A DNA stretch of 64,000 nt from Pseudomonas lini (GCF_030812475.1 NZ_JAUSSR010000010.1:124001-188000), one strand, 5' to 3'. Positions 7,125-16,814 are shown, counted from the stretch's first letter. Notes: generated by a model not told the origin, from the letters alone. Numbers and translations: made by a program.

Positions 7125-9731
7125 TTAGCTGGCGACGATATTGACCAGTTTCCCGGGCACTACGATCACTTTACGAATAGTCAGGCCGTCGACGAAGCGC
7201 AGCACGTTCTCGTTGGCCCGTGCGGCGGCTTCGACTTCTTCGCGGCTGGCGCTGGCCGGCATTTCGATGTGGCCACGCAACTTGCCATTGACTTGAATGA
7301 CCAGCTGCAGGCTGTCCTGCACCAGGGCACTGTCGTCCAGCACCGGCCAACCCGCGTCGATCACCGGGTCGGCGTGACCCAGGCGATGCCACAGCTCGTG
7401 GCTGATGTGCGGGGTGATCGGTGCCAGCAACAGAACCACGGTTTCCAGGCCTTCGTGAATCAGTGCGCGATCCTGTTCGGTGCCTTGCGGGGCCTTTTCC
7501 AGCACGTTCATCAGCGTCATCACCTGGGCGATGGCGGTGTTGAATTTGTGATTCTGGCCCACGTCGTGGCTGGCCTGCTTGATGGCCTGGTGGATCGAAC
7601 GGCGGATGGCTTTTTGCTCGTCGTTCAGGCCGGCGACGTCCAGTTTGCCCGGCAGGCCTTGCGTGACGTGCGCTTGAGCCAGACGCCAGACGCGCTTGAG
7701 GAAGCGGTGTGAACCTTCCACGCCGGAGTCGGACCATTCCGCGCTCATGTCGGGCGGGGAGGCGAACATCATGAACAGGCGGCAGGTGTCTGCGCCGAAC
7801 TGGTCGATCATCGACTGTGGGTCGACGCCGTTGTTCTTCGACTTGGCCATCTTCTCTGTGCCGCCGATTTCCACCGGCAGGCCGTCCGCGATCAGCTTGG
7901 CGCTGATGACCTTGGCCTTGCTGTCGCGTTCGAGTTCGACGTCCGCCGGGTTGAACCAAGTGTAGGCACCGTTGGCTTCGCGACGATAGTAGGTCTCGGC
8001 GATCACCATGCCCTGGGTCAGCAGGTTCTTGAATGGCTCGTTGGAACTCACCAGGCCTTCGTCGCGCATCAGCTTGTGGAAGAAGCGCGCGTAGAGCAGG
8101 TGCAGGATGGCGTGTTCGATGCCGCCGATGTATTGATCCACCGGCAACCAATGGTCGGCCGCGGATTTTTCCACCAGGCCGCCTTCATAGTGCGGCGAGG
8201 CGTAACGGGCGTAGTACCACGAGGACTCGACGAAGGTGTCCATGGTGTCGGTTTCACGCTTGGCAGGCTGGCCGCATGTCGGGCAGCTGCATTCGTAGAA
8301 CTCGGGCATGCGCGCCAGTGGCGAACCGGCGCCGTCCGGTACGACGTCTTCGGGCAGTACCACAGGCAGTTGATCTTCAGGCACCGGCACATCACCGCAG
8401 GTATCGCAGTGGATGATCGGGATCGGGCAGCCCCAGTAGCGCTGGCGGCTGATGCCCCAGTCGCGCAGGCGGAACTGGGTGCGGGAGGCACCGAGGTTTT
8501 TCTTTATCAGGGCGACTTCCATGGCATCGAAGGCGCCTGGGAAATCGAGACCGTCAAACTCGCCGGAATTGATCAGCGTGCCATGTTCGCCGTAGGCGTC
8601 CTGCCACGGTGCCGGGTTGGTGTCACCGGAACTGGTGCGCACCACGGACTTGATAGGCAGATTGTATTTGGTGGCAAATTCGAAATCGCGCTCGTCGTGC
8701 GCCGGAACCGCCATGACCGCGCCGTCGCCGTAATGCATCAGCACGTAGTTGGCGACCCATACCGGGAGTTTTTCGCCGGTCAGCGGGTGTTCGACGAACA
8801 GCGAAGTCGGCAGACCTTTCTTCTCCTGGGTGGCGACGTCGGCTTCGGCCACGCTGCCGCCCTTGCATTCAGCGATGAACGCTTGCAGCTCAGGATTGTT
8901 CTGTGCGGCCAGGGTCGCCAAGTGGTGTTCGGCGGCCACGGCAACGTAGGTCGCGCCCATCAGGGTGTCCGGACGGGTGGTGAAGACTTTCAGTGCGCCG
9001 GTTTCGCCGATGGAGTCGACGTTGTACGGGAACTGCACTTCCATGCCGCGGGATTTGCCGATCCAGTTGCGCTGCATGGTCTTGACCTGTTCAGGCCAGC
9101 CAGTCAGGTCGTCGAGGCTTTCCAGCAGCTCATCGGCGTAAGCGGTGATCTTGAAGTAGTACATCGGGATTTCGCGCTTTTCGATCAGCGCGCCGGAACG
9201 CCAGCCGCGTCCGTCGATCACCTGTTCGTTGGCCAGCACGGTCTGGTCGACCGGGTCCCAGTTCACGGTGCCGCTTTTCTTGTAGATCACGCCTTTTTCG
9301 AACAGGCGAGTGAACAGCCATTGTTCCCAGCGGTAGTAATCCGGCTTGCAGGTCGTCACTTCGCGCGACCAGTCCACCGCCAGGCCCAGGCTGCGTAGCT
9401 GGGTTTTCATGTAAGCGATGTTTTCGTAGGTCCACTTGGCGGGCGCTACGTTGTTTTTCATCGCGGCGTTTTCCGCCGGCATGCCGAAGGCGTCCCAACC
9501 CATGGGTTGCAGGACGTTCTTGCCTTGCATGCGCTGGTAGCGGGAGATCACGTCGCCAATGGTGTAGTTGCGCACGTGCCCCATGTGTAGCTTGCCGCTG
9601 GGGTAAGGGAACATCGACAGGCAGTAGAACGTCTCCTTGCCTGGCTGTTCACTGACTTCAAAGGACTTTTGCTCGTCCCAGAACGACTGGGCGGCGGCTT
9701 CGATTTCACGGGGCTGATATTGTTCGTGCAT
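7125..9731 (-). CDS. leuS: Leucyl-tRNA synthetase
   Basis: 868 residues from the ATG at 9731, giving the usual N-terminus MHEQYQPREIEAAAQSFW; the frame continues 14 codons upstream but that extension is not expected in the family. The class I HIGH motif appears as HMGH at 49-52 (PYPSGKLHMGHVRNYT) and the KMSKS motif as MAKSK at 628-632. Between them lie the CP1 editing domain (TRPDTLMGATYVAVA, HDERDFEF) and a zinc-finger-like CxxC segment. The enzyme charges tRNA-Leu in the cytosol. First gene of leuS-lptE-holA. Confidence 0.97.
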   Translation of the reverse strand: MHEQYQPREIEAAAQSFWDEQKSFEVSEQPGKETFYCLSMFPYPSGKLHMGHVRNYTIGDVISRYQRMQGKNVLQPMGWDAFGMPAENAAMKNNVAPAKWTYENIAYMKTQLRSLGLAVDWSREVTTCKPDYYRWEQWLFTRLFEKGVIYKKSGTVNWDPVDQTVLANEQVIDGRGWRSGALIEKREIPMYYFKITAYADELLESLDDLTGWPEQVKTMQRNWIGKSRGMEVQFPYNVDSIGETGALKVFTTRPDTLMGATYVAVAAEHHLATLAAQNNPELQAFIAECKGGSVAEADVATQEKKGLPTSLFVEHPLTGEKLPVWVANYVLMHYGDGAVMAVPAHDERDFEFATKYNLPIKSVVRTSSGDTNPAPWQDAYGEHGTLINSGEFDGLDFPGAFDAMEVALIKKNLGASRTQFRLRDWGISRQRYWGCPIPIIHCDTCGDVPVPEDQLPVVLPEDVVPDGAGSPLARMPEFYECSCPTCGQPAKRETDTMDTFVESSWYYARYASPHYEGGLVEKSAADHWLPVDQYIGGIEHAILHLLYARFFHKLMRDEGLVSSNEPFKNLLTQGMVIAETYYRREANGAYTWFNPADVELERDSKAKVISAKLIADGLPVEIGGTEKMAKSKNNGVDPQSMIDQFGADTCRLFMMFASPPDMSAEWSDSGVEGSHRFLKRVWRLAQAHVTQGLPGKLDVAGLNDEQKAIRRSIHQAIKQASHDVGQNHKFNTAIAQVMTLMNVLEKAPQGTEQDRALIHEGLETVVLLLAPITPHISHELWHRLGHADPVIDAGWPVLDDSALVQDSLQLVIQVNGKLRGHIEMPASASREEVEAAARANENVLRFVDGLTIRKVIVVPGKLVNIVAS

Positions 9732-10009
9732 GGCTACTTTTGAACTGAATAGGGGTGGCCTAATCCTCTTCAATACACGCTGGACGGTGATTGCGCCAGA
9801 TCGGCGCTTCGGTGTCCAGACGAGCTGGAAGTGGAGTTACAGGAAGCGCCGTAGCATACATGACCGCACTCTACCGAGGGAAACCCTGATTACTGCCCAA
9901 AGCCTTGCAAAACCCGCTGCGAGGGCCGTTGGTCGCGGCACCCAGCCGGTTTGTCGATGGAAGCTAAGCTCTAAAAGGGGAGCGAGTCTTATCTTCAATG
10001 AGGTGAGGG

Positions 10010-10348
10010 ATGGTTGAGTCACGGCAAAAAGTTACAAAACCGGAGCTGTACGAACGACTGATCGATCGTCTGGGAATGGCCCTGGACGCGGCAAAAACCG
10101 CCGACCGGCTGCTCGATGAACGTCCCTTGGAGCTGGAACTGCGTGGCCTGAGCCCCGCAGAGTTTGCACTGGTCAAAGCGTATCTGGATCGCAGTGAACG
10201 TGAATCACACGGATACTTGTCAGAGGCAGTGAAGCAACTCGACGCACCACGTTCGGCCAAGATCATCTGGCTCAAGGACAAGGCACCCGGCAGGGACGCG
10301 GTAAAGGTCCGGTCTTTGCAATTCAGGCAAGGTCACTTGAAGCCATGA
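10010..10348 (+). CDS. Small hypothetical protein
   Basis: 112 residues, ATG at 10010 with a very good ribosome-binding site (GAGGTGAGGG). The protein is mostly helical and charged: KPELYERLIDRLGMALDAAK, then ELRGLSPAEFALVKAYLDR, ending in a basic segment IIWLKDKAPGRDAVKVRSLQ. There is no signal peptide, membrane segment or metal-binding motif. It is transcribed divergently from leuS; the 278 bases between them hold both promoters. I do not recognise the family; the gene seems real from codon usage and ribosome-binding site. Confidence 0.6.
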   Translation: MVESRQKVTKPELYERLIDRLGMALDAAKTADRLLDERPLELELRGLSPAEFALVKAYLDRSERESHGYLSEAVKQLDAPRSAKIIWLKDKAPGRDAVKVRSLQFRQGHLKP

Positions 10349-10437
10349 AATATGGTTTTTTCGAAGCATAGTCCTTCCGTATTTGTTGTCGCATTGCGTC
10401 AACCCACCTAGGCTTCGGGCATCTCTGGAGATGCTCG

Positions 10438-11262
10438 ATGCCTTTTCGTTACTTCGTCAAACAACTGTTGCTGCCTCCCGGCATTTTATTTCTGCTATTG
10501 CTGCTTGCCTGGTGGTTGCGCCGCTCGAGGCCGCGACTGGCAGGCCTGTGTTTTGCCTTGGGCGCCGGCGGCTTCTGGCTGATGAGCCTGCCGGTGGTGG
10601 TGGAGTGGAGCGCCAGGGCGCTTGAGCGTGAACCGCCGCTGGCTCGCAATGAATGGGCGACATTGGGTCGGCACGCGGATGCGATCGTGGTGCTGGGTTC
10701 GGGGCGCGAGCGTGGCGATCCGGCCTGGGGCGCCGACCAGCCGACCGGTATAGGCCTGGAGCGCCAGCGCTATGCGGCGCGGCTGGCCAAGGCGTCGGGC
10801 TTGCCGATCCTCACCAGTGGTGGCCTGCATTACGGTACCCCGCCGACGGAAGCCAGGTTGATGGCGGACTCGTTGCTCGATGATTTCGGCGTGACCGTGC
10901 GCTGGCAGGAAGGGCGTAGCCGCACGACTTGGGAGAATGCGCAGTTCAGCGCCGAGGTGTTGCTGGCCCAAGGTATCAAGCGTGTCGTACTCGTGTCGCA
11001 CGCCTCGCACATGCCGCGCGCGGTCTGGAGTTTCCAGCAGGCGGGATTCGAGGTGGTGCCGGCACCGATGGGGTTTCTAGGGGTGGACAACGCCCGGCCA
11101 CTGGGCGGCTGGCTGCCGGAGTTCAAGGCGCTCTGGCAGAGCGGGCAGTTGATGAATGAGGCGGTGGGGCAGATCGGGTATTCGGTGTTTTATCGAGGGG
11201 GGGCGCGGATTAATGCGGTTTCAGTGACGACGCCTTCGCGAGCAGGCTCGCTCCCACAGTGA
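10438..11262 (+). CDS. YdcF/ElyC-family DUF218 membrane protein
   Basis: 274 residues. Two hydrophobic helices at the N-terminus (about 8-30 and 35-55: LLLPPGILFLLLLLAWWL and LAGLCFALGAGGFWLMSLPV) anchor a DUF218 domain: ADAIVVLGSGRERG, YAARLAKASGLPILTSGG, ARLMADSLLDDFGV, RTTWENAQFSAEVL, VVLVSHASHMPRAVWSFQQAGF. In E. coli the relatives ElyC and SanA affect envelope and peptidoglycan precursor metabolism; the biochemical activity is not settled. The gene is monocistronic, and its 3' end runs up to a REPIN. Confidence 0.85.
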   Translation: MPFRYFVKQLLLPPGILFLLLLLAWWLRRSRPRLAGLCFALGAGGFWLMSLPVVVEWSARALEREPPLARNEWATLGRHADAIVVLGSGRERGDPAWGADQPTGIGLERQRYAARLAKASGLPILTSGGLHYGTPPTEARLMADSLLDDFGVTVRWQEGRSRTTWENAQFSAEVLLAQGIKRVVLVSHASHMPRAVWSFQQAGFEVVPAPMGFLGVDNARPLGGWLPEFKALWQSGQLMNEAVGQIGYSVFYRGGARINAVSVTTPSRAGSLPQ

Positions 11263-11316
11263 TCGCGTTCTTTCATGGAAACGCGGTCGAATGTGGGAGC
11301 GAGCCTGCTCGCGAAG
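11231..11316. repeat. REPIN between the ydcF-like gene and lnt
   Basis: Inverted pair of REP half-sites (CGCCTTCGCGAGCAGGCTCG ... GTGGGAGCGAGCCTGCTCGC) between two convergent genes. The first half overlaps the last codons of the ydcF-like gene, which therefore ends in repeat-derived residues (TPSRAGSLPQ). The second half ends 4 bases before the lnt stop. Confidence 0.9.
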
Positions 11317-11319
11317 CTT

Positions 11320-12843
11320 TTAAACGGTTTTTGCCATCCGGCCAGCCACCAGCGCCCAGCCAAACAACAACACGCAAACAACGATCAGCGGCCACGAACG
11401 CCATTGCAGGTAAGGCGTCAGGTTGTGCATCGGCACCACTTCACCATACAAAATGCCGCGTTCGAACTGCGGGATCTGCACGGTGATCTGCCCGAACGGG
11501 TTGATCAGGCCGGTCACGCCGTTGTTGGTGGCGCGGATCATCCAGCGTCCGGCTTCCAGTGCGCGCATCTGCGCCATCTGCAAATGTTGCAGCGGGCCGA
11601 TGGAGGTGCCGAACCAGGTGTCGTTGCTGATGGTCAGCAGCAAATCGCTACGGGCCGCGAGGCTGGCGGCGAATTCCGGATAAACCACTTCGTAGCAGAT
11701 GTACGGCGCGATTTGATAACCCTTCGCCTGCAGCATCGGCTGGTCGGCAGGGCCACGGGCAAAGTCCGACATCGGCAAGTCGAAAAAGGCGATCAGCCCG
11801 CGCAGCACTTCCTGCAACGGCACGTATTCGCCAAACGGCACCAGTTTCTGCTTGAGGTAAGTGCCATCGCCTTCGCCGACTACGGTGATGCCGTTGAAAA
11901 AGCGTTTCTGTTGATGCATTTCCTGGCGGATCGGTACGCCGGTTATCAGTGCGGAATTACGTTGTGCAGCAAAGTCTCCCATCATGTTCAGGTAGCCCTC
12001 GGCGGACTCCTTGAGCACCGGGACCGCGGTTTCCGGCCAGATCAACAGGTCGACCGGTTTGGAGCTGAAGCTCATGTCGCGGTACAGCGCCAGCTGTGCA
12101 TTGAGCTGTGCCGGGTCCCACTTCATGCTCTGTTCGACATTCCCCTGGATTGCCGCGACGCTCAGCGGTGCCCCCGCGGGGCTGGTCCAGGCATGCCCCT
12201 TGAGCGCCATGCCGGCGACCCATGGGCCGATCAACAGCAGCACGCCCGCGGCGATGAAGCCTGTGCGCCGGGCTTTCACCAGGGGCAATGCGTTGTAGAG
12301 CAGCGCGGCCGTCAGGGCCAGGGTGAAGGAAATCAGCCACATCCCGCCGACAGGCGCGAGCCCGGACAGGGGGCCATCGAGTTGGCTGTAACCGGAGTAG
12401 AGCCACGGGAAACCGGTGAGAAACCAGCCACGAAAGGCTTCCTGGGCGACCCACAGCGCCGCGAAAGCCAGGGCATCGGCCAGTGGCGCTTCGTTGCGGC
12501 GCAGCCAGCGCACCCAGATCCAGGCGGGCAGGGCGAAGAACCAGGCGATCGCCGCAGTGAAGATCAGCATCAGGAAGCCGGCCAGCAGCACCGAAGCGCC
12601 ACCGAAGTGGTGGATGCTGTAGTAAATCCAGCTGGTACCGGCGCCAAACAGGCCGAAACCGAAGCACCAGCCACGGCCCAGGGCCTGGCGAGGATTCAGT
12701 TCACGCAAGCCGGCATAGAACAAGCCGACCGCCAGCAACGCCAACAGCCAGATATCGAACGGCGCCAGGGCCAGGGTGGTGATTGCACCGGCCGCCACGG
12801 CCAGCAGGTTACCGGGCCAGCCGGGGCGGGTGATCCAATGCAT
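11320..12843 (-). CDS. lnt: Apolipoprotein N-acyltransferase
   Basis: 507 residues. The N-terminal 190 residues hold about six membrane helices (LLAVAAGAITTLALAPFDIW and following). The C-terminal nitrilase domain has the Glu of WPETAVP (Glu271), the Lys region YLKQKLVPFGEYVP and the Cys of YICYEVVYPEF (Cys383), which fit the known Glu-Lys-Cys triad. Lnt transfers an acyl chain from phospholipid to the N-terminal cysteine of lipoproteins in the inner membrane. Last gene of phoH-ybeY-corC-lnt, 15 bases after corC. Confidence 0.95.
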   Translation of the reverse strand: MHWITRPGWPGNLLAVAAGAITTLALAPFDIWLLALLAVGLFYAGLRELNPRQALGRGWCFGFGLFGAGTSWIYYSIHHFGGASVLLAGFLMLIFTAAIAWFFALPAWIWVRWLRRNEAPLADALAFAALWVAQEAFRGWFLTGFPWLYSGYSQLDGPLSGLAPVGGMWLISFTLALTAALLYNALPLVKARRTGFIAAGVLLLIGPWVAGMALKGHAWTSPAGAPLSVAAIQGNVEQSMKWDPAQLNAQLALYRDMSFSSKPVDLLIWPETAVPVLKESAEGYLNMMGDFAAQRNSALITGVPIRQEMHQQKRFFNGITVVGEGDGTYLKQKLVPFGEYVPLQEVLRGLIAFFDLPMSDFARGPADQPMLQAKGYQIAPYICYEVVYPEFAASLAARSDLLLTISNDTWFGTSIGPLQHLQMAQMRALEAGRWMIRATNNGVTGLINPFGQITVQIPQFERGILYGEVVPMHNLTPYLQWRSWPLIVVCVLLFGWALVAGRMAKTV

Positions 12844-12858
12844 TTCTATCCTTGGTTG

Positions 12859-13698
12859 TTACCGGGCAATAGGCGTCAGGCGCAGCAAGTGAATCCGACG
12901 GCTGTCGGCGTTCAGGATGCGGAAGCGATAAGGGCCGATCTCAGTGATTTCGTTGCGTTTTGGCAGGTGCCCGAACGCACTCATCACCAGACCGCCGACC
13001 GTGTCGAACTCGTCATCGGAGAATTGACTGTCGAAGAACTCGTTGAAGTTCTCGATCGGCGTCAGGGCCTTGATCAGGAAGTCACCGCTGGGCAGCGGCT
13101 TGATATAGCTGTCTTCTTCGACATCGTGCTCGTCCTCGATGTCGCCGACGATCTGTTCCAGCACGTCTTCGATAGTCACCAGGCCCGCCACTCCGCCATA
13201 TTCGTCGATGACGATGGCCATGTGGTTATGGTTGGCGCGGAACTCGCGCAACAGCACATTCAGGCGCTTGGACTCGGGCACGAAAGTGGCCGGACGCAAC
13301 AGATCCCTGATGTTGAAGTTGTCGCCGTTCTCCTTGAGGATCAACGGCAGCAAGTCCTTGGCCAGCAACACGCCCATCACGTCATCGTGGCTTTCGCCGA
13401 TGACCGGGTAGCGCGAGTGCGCCGAGTCGACCACGGCCGGCAGGAACTCGCGGGGTGTCTGGGTCGCCTTGATGCTGATCATCTGCGAGCGCGGGACCAT
13501 GATGTCCCGTACCTGCAGGTCTGCAACCTGGATGGCGCCTTCGACGATGGCCAGCGCTTCGCTGTCCAGCAACTTGTTTTGATGTGCATCGCGCAGCAGC
13601 TCCAGCAGCTCCTGGCGGTTCTTCGGCTCGTGGGCAAAAGCCTGGGTGAGCTTACCCAGCCATGACTTCTGCCCGTTGCTCGATCGATCTTCGCTCAT
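12859..13698 (-). CDS. corC: CorC/HlyC-type CBS-domain protein
   Basis: 279 residues. Two CBS domains (about 65-190, including VRDIMVPRSQM and MAIVIDEYGGVAGLVTIEDV) are followed by a CorC/HlyC domain ending in RFRILNADSRRIHLLRLTP. There is no membrane domain, so this is the short soluble form that works with a transporter in magnesium and cobalt efflux. In E. coli the same gene (ybeX) lies between ybeY and lnt. It begins 5 bases after ybeY. Confidence 0.92.
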   Translation of the reverse strand: MSEDRSSNGQKSWLGKLTQAFAHEPKNRQELLELLRDAHQNKLLDSEALAIVEGAIQVADLQVRDIMVPRSQMISIKATQTPREFLPAVVDSAHSRYPVIGESHDDVMGVLLAKDLLPLILKENGDNFNIRDLLRPATFVPESKRLNVLLREFRANHNHMAIVIDEYGGVAGLVTIEDVLEQIVGDIEDEHDVEEDSYIKPLPSGDFLIKALTPIENFNEFFDSQFSDDEFDTVGGLVMSAFGHLPKRNEITEIGPYRFRILNADSRRIHLLRLTPIAR

Positions 13699-13703
13699 AG
13701 CGA

Positions 13704-14198
13704 TTACTCTGAATCCTTTGTTGTAACGATAGGGGATGCGTCTGTTTCGTCGTCCGCATAAGGGTCCGGATGACCCAACTCTGCAAGCAACGTTCGTTCC
13801 AGTGCTTCCATTTCTTCGGCTTCGTCATCATCTATATGGTCGTAACCCAGCAGATGCAAACAGCCGTGAATGACCAGATGGGCCCAGTGGGCCTTGAGAT
13901 CCTTGCCTTGCTCGGCGGCTTCGCGTTCGACCACCGCCACGCAAATCACCAGATCACCCAACAGCGGAATATCCAGAAATTCGTCGGGGACATCGGCGGG
14001 GAACGAAAGAACGTTAGTGGCGTAATCCTTTTGCCGCCAGGTGTGATTCAGCTCGCGACCTTCCTCTTCATCAACCAGGCGAATGGTCATTTCGGAGTCG
14101 GCAGTGCGCTGGCGCAGGGCGAGTTCGCACCATTGGCGGAACTCGGTCTCGCTTGGGAAAGAAGCTTCAGTCGCCCGTTGCAGATCAAGCTCAAGCAT
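13704..14198 (-). CDS. ybeY: Endoribonuclease YbeY
   Basis: 164 residues from the ATG at 14198; the frame is open further upstream inside phoH but that part is the phoH 3' end. The zinc-binding triad is His111, His115 and His121 in HLVIHGCLHLLGYDH. YbeY is needed for 16S rRNA 3' maturation and for quality control of 70S ribosomes. The start overlaps the phoH stop by 8 bases, indicating translational coupling. The C-terminus carries an acidic tail (DPYADDETDASP). Confidence 0.95.
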   Translation of the reverse strand: MLELDLQRATEASFPSETEFRQWCELALRQRTADSEMTIRLVDEEEGRELNHTWRQKDYATNVLSFPADVPDEFLDIPLLGDLVICVAVVEREAAEQGKDLKAHWAHLVIHGCLHLLGYDHIDDDEAEEMEALERTLLAELGHPDPYADDETDASPIVTTKDSE

Positions 14199-15195
14199 CG
14201 CGGCGACTATCCTTTGGCGTTTCGTCCGCCACACGATTCTCGAAACGCTCGTAGGCTTCGACGATGCGCTGCACCAGTGGATGGCGCACGACATCTTTGG
14301 GCATGAAATGGGTAAAGCTGATGCCCGGCACGTCCTTGAGCACTTCGATCACATGGTGCAACCCGGACTTGGTGCCTTTCGGCAGGTCGACCTGGGTGAT
14401 GTCACCGGTGATGACCGCCGTGGAACCGAAGCCGATCCGGGTCAGGAACATTTTCATCTGCTCGACGGTGGTGTTCTGGCTTTCGTCGAGGATGATGAAG
14501 CTGTTGTTCAGCGTACGACCGCGCATGTAGGCCAGCGGTGCGACTTCAATGACCTGGCGCTCGATCAGCTTGGCCACGTGTTCGAAGCCGAGCATCTCAT
14601 AGAGTGCGTCGTAGAGCGGGCGCAGGTACGGGTCGATCTTCTGCGACAGGTCGCCGGGCAGGAAACCGAGCTTTTCGCCCGCTTCAACCGCCGGACGCAC
14701 CAGCAGGATGCGGCGAATCTGCTCGCGTTCCAGCGCGTCCACCGCGCAGGCAACGGCCAGGTAGGTCTTGCCGGTACCCGCCGGGCCGATGCCGAAATTG
14801 ATGTCGTTACCGAGGATTTCCTTCACGTAGCGCAGCTGATTCAAGCCGCGAGGGCGAATCATGCCTTTCTTGGTGCGCAGGGCGACGGACGGTTCGGCGG
14901 GGGAGTGGTTGTCCAGCTCTTCCACGGCCGATTCCTGCAGGAACAGGTGAACCATGTCCGGCGACAGCTCGGTACCCTTGGTTTCCCGGTACAGACGCCG
15001 CAAGAGGTTTTCCGCGGAGGTGGTGTGTTTGGGCTCGCCGATCAGTTCGAACTGGTCTCCGCGGTTGCGGATCTCGATATTCAGGCGCTGTTCGATCAAG
15101 CGCAGATGCTCGTCGAACTGCCCGCACAGATTGGCGAAGCGGCGAGCTTCAAAGGGCTCGAGGATAAAACGATGTGGTTCTATGGGTGCGTTCAA
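14191..15195 (-). CDS. phoH: PhoH-like ATPase
   Basis: 334 residues if translation begins at the TTG at 15195, which gives the expected (M)NAPIEPHRFILEPFEARRF. The frame is open up to 15330 with ATG codons at 15294 and 15330, but that part is encoded by a REP half-site and lacks the expected sequence, so I prefer the TTG; certainty about the start is moderate. The domain has Walker A (GPAGTGKTYLAVA), Walker B (ILDESQNTT) and an N-terminal nucleic-acid-binding region. PhoH proteins are RNA-associated ATPases. Head of phoH-ybeY-corC-lnt. Confidence 0.88.
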   Translation of the reverse strand: MNAPIEPHRFILEPFEARRFANLCGQFDEHLRLIEQRLNIEIRNRGDQFELIGEPKHTTSAENLLRRLYRETKGTELSPDMVHLFLQESAVEELDNHSPAEPSVALRTKKGMIRPRGLNQLRYVKEILGNDINFGIGPAGTGKTYLAVACAVDALEREQIRRILLVRPAVEAGEKLGFLPGDLSQKIDPYLRPLYDALYEMLGFEHVAKLIERQVIEVAPLAYMRGRTLNNSFIILDESQNTTVEQMKMFLTRIGFGSTAVITGDITQVDLPKGTKSGLHHVIEVLKDVPGISFTHFMPKDVVRHPLVQRIVEAYERFENRVADETPKDSRRDA

Positions 15196-15296
15196 GGTCG
15201 TATTTAGCCGCCCTGGGGCAATTGAGATGAAATCAAGGATAACGCCAGTGGGCTGGGTGCGAAAGCTCTTAAATATCTCGACCTCAACCACCATCC

Positions 15297-15390
15297 CCTG
15301 TGGGAGCGAGCCTGCTCGCGAAGGCGGCATGACAGACGACTCATAAGTTGGCTGTCAGATCGCATTCGCGAGCAGGCTCGCTCCCACAGG
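15297..15390. repeat. REPIN between miaB and phoH
   Basis: Inverted REP pair (CCTGTGGGAGCGAGCCTGCT ... CGCTCCCACAGG) with a spacer of about 35 bases. It separates miaB from phoH on the same strand, so phoH has either its own promoter in the 100 bases between repeat and start, or read-through across the repeat. Confidence 0.92.
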
Positions 15391-15401
15391 GTTACTCAGC
15401 G

Positions 15402-16730
15402 TCAGGAGATCAGCGAGCCCCGCAGCGAGTGCGGTTGCGCGGCGTCGATGTGCACGTCGGCGAACTGTCCGATCAAGGTTGGCGTGTCGCAACGGAAGTT
15501 GACGATACGGTTATTCTCGGTACGGCCCTGCAGTTCGCCGGGGTCCTTTTTCGAATAATCGGTCACCAGAATCCGCTGAATGGTGCCCACCATTTGTCGG
15601 CTGATCTCGAAGCCTTGTTGGTTCAGGCGATGTTGCAGCGCGTTGAGGCGCTCTTTTTTCAGTGCTTGCGGTGTTTCGTCGGCCAGATCGGCTGCCGGAG
15701 TGCCCGGGCGCTGGCTGTAGACGAACGAGTAAGAGAAGTCGAAACCGACGTCTTCGATCAGCTTCATGGTCTGTTCGAAGTCCTTTTCGGTCTCGCCGGG
15801 GAAGCCGACGATGAAGTCCGAGCTGATGCAGATCCCCGGCACGGCGGCCCGCAGCTTGCGCAGTTTGGATTTGTATTCCAGCGCGGTGTGGTTGCGCTTC
15901 ATTGCCGACAGAATGCGGTCAGAGCCCGATTGCACCGGCAAGTGCAGGTGCTTCACCAGTTCCGGTACGTCGGCGTGCGCCTGGATCAGGCTGTCGGAGA
16001 ACTCCAGCGGGTGTGACGTGGTGTAGCGGATGCGGTCGATGCCATCGACGGCGGCCACCACCCGGATCAGTTCGGCCAGATCCGCCAGGCGACCATCGTG
16101 GGTGGTGCCGCGATAGCCGTTGACGTTCTGCCCCAGCAAGGTCACTTCACGTACGCCGTTTTCGGCCAGGTGGATGATCTCGGCAATCACGTCGTCGAAT
16201 GGACGGCTGACTTCTTCACCGCGGGTATAGGGCACTACGCAGAAGGTGCAGTACTTGCTGCACCCTTCCATCACCGATACGTAGGCGCTCGGGCCATCGA
16301 TCCGTGGTTCGGGCAGGTGGTCGAATTTTTCGATTTCCGGGAACGAGACGTCCACTTGCGGCAACTTGGTGGCGCGGGCGGCGTCGATCATTTCCGGGAG
16401 GCGGTGCAGGGTTTGCGGGCCGAACACCACGTCGACGTACGGCGCCCGGTCGCGGATGGCGGCGCCTTCCTGGCTGGCCACGCAACCGCCGACGGCGATC
16501 ACCATGTCCGGGTTGGCCAGTTTCAGTTCGCGCCAGCGGCCGAGCTGAGAGTACACCCGATCCTGGGCGCGTTCGCGAATGGAGCACGTGTTGAGCAGGA
16601 TCACGTCGGCGTCTTCGGCGCGGGCAGTGACTTCCAGGGCCTGGTGTTCACCCAGCAGATCGACCATGCGCGAGCTGTCGTACTCGTTCATCTGGCAACC
16701 GTGGGTTTCGATGTAAAGCTTCTTGGCCAT
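15402..16730 (-). CDS. miaB: tRNA-2-methylthio-N6-dimethylallyladenosine synthase
   Basis: 442 residues from the ATG at 16730 (MAKKLYIETHGCQMNEYDS). The N-terminal UPF0004 domain carries three cluster-ligand cysteines (ETHGCQMNE, LLNTCSIRE, AVGGCVASQ). The radical-SAM CxxxCxxC motif is in EGCSKYCTFCVVPYTRGEE. A C-terminal TRAM domain ends the protein. MiaB methylthiolates i6A37 of tRNAs reading UNN codons. An in-frame extension 16 codons upstream is not supported by homology. Confidence 0.96.
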   Translation of the reverse strand: MAKKLYIETHGCQMNEYDSSRMVDLLGEHQALEVTARAEDADVILLNTCSIRERAQDRVYSQLGRWRELKLANPDMVIAVGGCVASQEGAAIRDRAPYVDVVFGPQTLHRLPEMIDAARATKLPQVDVSFPEIEKFDHLPEPRIDGPSAYVSVMEGCSKYCTFCVVPYTRGEEVSRPFDDVIAEIIHLAENGVREVTLLGQNVNGYRGTTHDGRLADLAELIRVVAAVDGIDRIRYTTSHPLEFSDSLIQAHADVPELVKHLHLPVQSGSDRILSAMKRNHTALEYKSKLRKLRAAVPGICISSDFIVGFPGETEKDFEQTMKLIEDVGFDFSYSFVYSQRPGTPAADLADETPQALKKERLNALQHRLNQQGFEISRQMVGTIQRILVTDYSKKDPGELQGRTENNRIVNFRCDTPTLIGQFADVHIDAAQPHSLRGSLIS

Positions 16731-16814
16731 GGATAGAGTCATCACGTGATTCAAAGAACCGCGCATTATAGGGAACATGTCCCAAGGTTCCTACCGCTGT
16801 GCGTCCGGCGGCTA

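Noticed and set aside
11275..13665. A 796-codon plus-strand frame antisense to lnt and corC
   Set aside because: It is opposite two well-supported genes and rich in Gln/His/Arg residues typical of antisense frames in high-G+C DNA.
15196..15330. N-terminal extension of PhoH to ATG 15330
   Set aside because: The extension is translated REP sequence (SRAGSLPQG), as occurs at several gene ends in this window, and lacks the expected PhoH start.
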